Source of the DNA: Pseudothermotoga hypogea DSM 11164 = NBRC 106472
Lineage (GTDB): Bacteria > Thermotogota > Thermotogae > Thermotogales > DSM-5069
Assembly: GCF_000816145.1 (NCBI RefSeq)
Contig: NZ_CP007141.1
Span: 1,364,001-1,428,000, forward strand
Reading direction: 5' to 3'
Length of the DNA: 64,000 nt
Shown here in pieces: positions 60,351 through 64,000 of this stretch. Position 1 is the stretch's first letter. Each line of letters opens with the position of its first letter. The position numbers and the translations under genes were made by a program. The notes below the pieces were generated by a model that was not told where the DNA came from, did no database searches, and worked only from the letters and a program-made list of their open reading frames with translations.

Positions 60351-61234
60351 GCCTTGGTGTCTTGGGAACGGCGAAGAACACAGGTAAGACGACCACGCTC
60401 AACGCATTGCTGAAATGTTTGAGTGAAAAATCGATAGCCATCACAAGCATAGGCTTCGATGGAGAGGACCTCGACCACATCACGGGCCTTCCGAAGCCCA
60501 AGGTCTTGGTAGAGGAAGGAAACTTCGTTGTGACGAGCGAGGAGGCCGCAAAACACTCGACCGCAAGGTTGCATCTGCTCAGAAGATTCGACATCAAAAC
60601 GGCTTTGGGATCGATCTGTCTGTATAGAGTCAGAGGATCCGGCACGGTGGTTTTGGTTGGTCCGCACAGCAGCGAAGATCTGCTCGCGATCAAAGAAGTT
60701 CTGGAAAAAGACATGGTCGAAGTTTTCCTGATCGATGGTGCGATAAACAGGATCGTTCCGTTCCAACACTCAGACTTCGTGATACTCGCCGTTGGAGCTT
60801 CGAGGTCCACGAACCTCGACTTTCTGCTCTCAGAAACGAGAGTCATCGTGAAGACGTTGAGACTACCGATTGACAAACAAGGTCGAAAGATCGTCGAGGG
60901 ATTGGTCAGCCTCGAAAAGCTTTCTTCCTTACGCGGTGAGCATGTCTTGGTGGAATCCCCCATGCACCTTCTTCTCACCGATGACCTCACCAAACTCGAA
61001 CAACTCTTGAACGAGACGAACGTCGCGGTGATGAGAAAACCGGAGCTCCTCTGTGTCACGGTGAATCCATGTTACCCGGAAAGAAGGATGGAAGGTTACA
61101 CATTGGCACGGATCGATCTGAGTGAGCTCTCGAAGGCCATAGAGCGAGAACTCGATGTTCCTTGTTTGAACGTCACAGAGGAAGAAGAAAGGCTGTGTAA
61201 AATCGTTGAGGAGAAGATCGACAAACGGAGTTGA
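60344..61234 (+). CDS. P-loop NTPase, possible aminomutase reactivase
   Basis: 296 residues. Walker A is LGTAKNTGKTTTLNAL near the N-terminus; SIGFDGEDLDHITGL resembles a switch region, and VFLIDGAINRI a Walker B. The fold is of the SIMIBI type (dethiobiotin synthetase or MeaB-like). B12 enzymes commonly have an adjacent P-loop or ASKHA reactivase (MeaB, KamB/KamC, GlmL), and this gene overlaps the aminomutase stop, so I infer such a role. A GTG at 60344 preceded by GAGAGG is the start. The family itself is not one I can name. Confidence 0.7.
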   Translation: MLSLGVLGTAKNTGKTTTLNALLKCLSEKSIAITSIGFDGEDLDHITGLPKPKVLVEEGNFVVTSEEAAKHSTARLHLLRRFDIKTALGSICLYRVRGSGTVVLVGPHSSEDLLAIKEVLEKDMVEVFLIDGAINRIVPFQHSDFVILAVGASRSTNLDFLLSETRVIVKTLRLPIDKQGRKIVEGLVSLEKLSSLRGEHVLVESPMHLLLTDDLTKLEQLLNETNVAVMRKPELLCVTVNPCYPERRMEGYTLARIDLSELSKAIERELDVPCLNVTEEEERLCKIVEEKIDKRS

Positions 61235-61240
61235 TCTCTT

Positions 61241-62461
61241 TTGAGGAGCCTGGGATTGAGCATTATAGTTGGCCTGATCGCCTCGTTCATTGGTTGTTCG
61301 TACAAATTCGTCACAAGCAAAATGGAAGAGCTTTTGTTCTTCATGTCTTGCGGCAAATTGCTGTTATGTTGGTTCACTTTGATCCTCTTCGCAACGTTCT
61401 TGATCATCAAAATGTTGAAGAAACAACCCTGCGCGAGCGGAAGTGGTATTCCACAGGTGAGAAAGGTTCTCTCGGGACAACTGGATTACGATCCGCTGAA
61501 AGTGTTTCTGACCAAGTTTTCCGCCGGAGTTCTGTCCATGTTCTGTGGTTACTCCTTGGGCACGGAAGGTCCAACCGTTCAACTCGGCTCGACGGTGGGG
61601 CATTTTGTTGCAAAAAGGTCCCGACAGGGGCGCGAGAGGCGAAAGTTCTTCATCTCTCTTGGCGCTTGTTCGGCAATGGCTTCGGCTTTCGATGCGCCTC
61701 TGGCCAGCGTTGCTTTCTTGGTGGAAGGCTTACGTTACAGACCAAGGTTGAAGCAAACAGTTTTCTTGTTGTTTTTCACTTTGGTTTTGTCTGACCTGAC
61801 CGGGTTGATCTTCAAAGGAGAAACACATCATCCTTTGGCTTCCGTGGTGATCCCTTCCAACGTGAAGGTCGTTTTCATCTTAGCCGCTCTTTCAGCCATG
61901 CTGGGAGCTCTTCTGACTTCAATCTGTGTTGGCCTGACCCGTTGGAAAAGCTCGAAAGCCAAGATTTCCTTGCCGATCTCTTGTACACTGCTGCTCGCAA
62001 TTCTTTCTCCAAAGGTACTTGGTAGTGGTACGTTGCTGATCAAAACCAGTTTGTCGAGCACGCTTCCTCAAACCAAAACGATTTCGCTCTTGCTCATCAA
62101 AACGCTTTTCACTGCGGTTTGCTTCGCTGCGAAACTTCCTGGCGGCTTGTTTGTTCCCTCACTCGCTATTGGATCGATGCTTGGGATGTTCACAAGTTCG
62201 TTCTTCGACGCTGGTCAAGACCTACCAGTTCTCGTCGCCTGTAGCATGGGTTGTACACTCACGGCTGTGTTGAGGATACCAATCTCGAGTGCGCTCTTGG
62301 TTTGTGAAATGTCGAATCAATTCAATCTCTTGATCGTAATGTTGCCAGCTTGCCTTTTGGTGGAGGCGATAATGAGACTGTTGAAATTCAAACCTTTGTA
62401 CGATGCTCTGGAGTTGTCCAGATCCGTCTTTGAACCGGTGGCTCAAACTGAAAAGACATAG
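61241..62461 (+). CDS. ClC-family chloride channel/antiporter
   Basis: 406 residues, about 10-12 membrane segments. Selectivity motifs are GSGIPQVRKVLSG, GTEGPTVQLGSTVG (with the gating Glu) and GGLFVPSLAIGSMLG, plus a Tyr-containing late helix region. No CBS domains. It probably exchanges Cl- for H+. The TTG at 61241 starts 6 bases after the P-loop gene, so it may be read through from the catabolic cluster, but functional linkage is not obvious. Confidence 0.93.
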   Translation: MRSLGLSIIVGLIASFIGCSYKFVTSKMEELLFFMSCGKLLLCWFTLILFATFLIIKMLKKQPCASGSGIPQVRKVLSGQLDYDPLKVFLTKFSAGVLSMFCGYSLGTEGPTVQLGSTVGHFVAKRSRQGRERRKFFISLGACSAMASAFDAPLASVAFLVEGLRYRPRLKQTVFLLFFTLVLSDLTGLIFKGETHHPLASVVIPSNVKVVFILAALSAMLGALLTSICVGLTRWKSSKAKISLPISCTLLLAILSPKVLGSGTLLIKTSLSSTLPQTKTISLLLIKTLFTAVCFAAKLPGGLFVPSLAIGSMLGMFTSSFFDAGQDLPVLVACSMGCTLTAVLRIPISSALLVCEMSNQFNLLIVMLPACLLVEAIMRLLKFKPLYDALELSRSVFEPVAQTEKT

Positions 62462-62467
62462 AAAATG

Positions 62468-62495
62468 AAACCGGCGCGTACGCGCCGGCTTTTCA
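62468..62495. terminator. Bidirectional terminator after the ClC gene
   Basis: CCGGCGCG-TA-CGCGCCGG followed by CTTTTC on the plus strand; T-rich also on the minus strand. It closes the ClC transcript and the convergent hydrolase gene. Confidence 0.8.
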
Positions 62496-62501
62496 AACTC
62501 T

Positions 62502-64000
62502 CTATCCTGCGAACTGTATGGCTTGACCCGCCACGATGTACCAGGTCACGAACAGAGCGTTCACGAACGCACCAACGTAGATGTTTCCAGTCCTTCTGTA
62601 GAAGAACGATGATATCGCTCCAACAACGGCGGTCAAGAAGACGAACTGGTACGCGACGATTCCAAGCAAAGGTTGCGTTGGGAAGTACAAAGTCTGTGTG
62701 GCGAAAAGCTTGCCCACCTGGAGCAACACGAGGATGAGTATCCCAAGACAGTTAGCAAGTGCGGATGAAACCATCCACACAGCTGTGGAAGTTACTTCGC
62801 TCTTGGATTCTTTCGCTTTCAGTTGACCGTTCAGAACCAGTGCGTTCACGAAGGCGAACAGTGCGAACGGTGGCAGGAATTTGATGAATATCCAAAATCT
62901 CGCGAAGTCCATCGGTTTGAGAGCTATAACCCACCAGCGGAAGTCCACCTTGAACGCCCAATAGACAATTGACAAAACTATGTGCGTCGCGAACACCGTA
63001 CAAACGCTCAACGCGAATGCCTTCCAAAGTTGTCCAAGGTGGAACTTGGGTTTCTCAAGATTCGTGGCCAAACCGTAACTGACCAAGTTCCCACCGATCC
63101 TGCGATGGTACACGAAGTGCCAGACGATGAACAAACCGATCGCGATCAAGGCGTTGAACGTCGCCCATCGTGCGAAACCGATCGTGAGGCTCTGCGGCCA
63201 GAATGCATTTGGTGTTGGAGTCCTCCCACCCGGTTGCTGGAATCTGAAGAACGTGAACGCTGGGATCGCGGTCACGAGGAAGAAACCTACAAGCCACGTG
63301 ATGATGCTCAAGGCTTTGTTGTTCACTTGGAAACCGATCGGTCTGCTTCTCAAAGACGAGAAGTACGCCGTTTGGAGCAGACAGTAACCGTAGCTCAGCA
63401 GGAACATGATACCTCCTATCAAACCGAGCAGAGTTCCAAACTCCTTCCATGGCCAGATCTGGTTCTTTGGGTCTATGTACTTCGGTGGCTTGATGGAGTC
63501 CTGCAAGAACTCGATGGCGTTGCCGATCGCTTCGGTCGACAAGTGGTCCCCGGGATGAGTGCAGTTGGGAATGTAGAGTTTTCTTGCAGACTTGTTTTCA
63601 AAGGAACCATAAAGCTTGTTGGGAACGACGTCTTCGGTTGTTCCAAAAGCGATTTTCAATTTCTGTGTCTTGACGATGTCCGAAGCTTTTTCAACGCCCC
63701 ACATCAACCGACTGAACTCGTCGTATTTACTGAATATGACGGCGAAGTTGAACGGTGTTTCGGCTGTCACCTTCGGTGCTCCGTACGTTTCCGAAGAAGA
63801 GCCAACGAGTATGACTGTTCGAACCAGGTGCGGGTATCTTCCGGCCGCACTCAGCGTGGACCAACCACCCATCGAGTGTCCCTCAACGGCGATGTTGTCT
63901 TTGTCGACGAATGGCAGGCTGGCCAGATACAGCAGTCCATCGGCCGCACCGCGCGCAGGGTTGGCGAGTCCGCCCTTGATCTGCTCAGAATAACCATGCC
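62502..64000 (-). CDS. Alpha/beta hydrolase with C-terminal membrane domain (partial)
   Basis: The frame is open to the window end at 64000, so the N-terminus is missing. The visible start HGYSEQIKGGLANPARGAADG leads to VEGHSMGGWSTLSAAG, the nucleophile elbow (GxSxG) of an alpha/beta hydrolase; a catalytic Asp region (IAFGTTEDVVPNKLYG) and a His (PNCTHPGDHLS) follow. After about residue 180 come eight or more membrane helices of unknown type. Such a hydrolase with a long membrane tail would act at the outer face of the membrane; substrate unknown. The internal ATG at 63872 is inside the elbow and not the start. Confidence 0.85.
   Translation of the reverse strand, partial: HGYSEQIKGGLANPARGAADGLLYLASLPFVDKDNIAVEGHSMGGWSTLSAAGRYPHLVRTVILVGSSSETYGAPKVTAETPFNFAVIFSKYDEFSRLMWGVEKASDIVKTQKLKIAFGTTEDVVPNKLYGSFENKSARKLYIPNCTHPGDHLSTEAIGNAIEFLQDSIKPPKYIDPKNQIWPWKEFGTLLGLIGGIMFLLSYGYCLLQTAYFSSLRSRPIGFQVNNKALSIITWLVGFFLVTAIPAFTFFRFQQPGGRTPTPNAFWPQSLTIGFARWATFNALIAIGLFIVWHFVYHRRIGGNLVSYGLATNLEKPKFHLGQLWKAFALSVCTVFATHIVLSIVYWAFKVDFRWWVIALKPMDFARFWIFIKFLPPFALFAFVNALVLNGQLKAKESKSEVTSTAVWMVSSALANCLGILILVLLQVGKLFATQTLYFPTQPLLGIVAYQFVFLTAVVGAISSFFYRRTGNIYVGAFVNALFVTWYIVAGQAIQFAG

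Overview
The window is a gene-dense chromosomal segment of a thermophilic bacterium of the Thermotogae. The composition looks close to 50% GC by eye, which would suit a Pseudothermotoga hypogea-like organism; that genus is my inference. The pointers are an Rnf complex next to dprA and ackA, a galactan-use cluster of binding protein, two maltose-type permeases and a GH53 galactanase, an encapsulin nanocompartment, and a block of Thermotogae-type flagellar genes. I see no rRNA, CRISPR array, insertion sequence, integrase or prophage genes.

Layout. 1-3 kb: end of the Rnf operon (rnfA, a very short rnfB), dprA, ackA. 3-10 kb (minus strand): methyltransferase, secreted beta-helix protein, ABC half-exporter, aspartate aminotransferase, MFS permease, BtuF-like protein. 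10-12.3 kb: an iron island, with a ferritin-VIT1 fusion divergent from an EncFtn-like cargo and an encapsulin shell. 12.3-14.1 kb: csaB and an MBL-fold hydrolase. 14.1-25 kb (minus): flagellar operon flbB-like/fliK/flgD/flgE/flbD/motA/motB/fliL/fliM/fliY/lolA-like. 25-26.7 kb: a GRAM-like gene divergent from a Ppx/GppA-like gene around a perfect palindrome, then tRNA-Ser and tRNA-Arg. 27-36.4 kb is accessory: S41 peptidase, creatininase family, subtilisin-like protease with its lipoprotein signal in another frame, katG interrupted by one TGA, GH20, MsrB-MsrA fusion. 36.5-45.7 kb: an ABC-2 exporter, then the galactan cluster with a giant coiled-coil MalG. 46-51.4 kb: gdhA, FliT-like gene, an AcpS-FolK fusion, an OadA/PycB-type carboxyltransferase, M20 peptidase, LUD protein. 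51.7-61.2 kb: a ten-gene amino-acid catabolic locus. 61.2-64 kb: ClC chloride channel and a membrane-anchored hydrolase cut by the window end.

The most interesting region is 51.7-61.2 kb. A YheO-type regulator is followed by RidA, a conserved protein of unknown function, a SelA-like PLP enzyme, an FAD oxidoreductase, a permease, a DapF-like epimerase, a 74-residue protein resembling only the dimerisation domain of lysine 5,6-/D-ornithine 4,5-aminomutase, a 593-residue protein carrying the rest of that enzyme in permuted order (B12 domain, OraS-like helices, TIM barrel), and a P-loop NTPase that could be its reactivase. The usual partners of the ornithine and lysine pathways (Ord, OrtAB, Kdd, Kce, Kal) are absent, so the locus looks like an undescribed B12/PLP-dependent route for taking up, racemising and rearranging a diamino acid or similar compound. 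GdhA, the LUD protein and the M20 peptidase just upstream may feed into it, but on separate transcripts.
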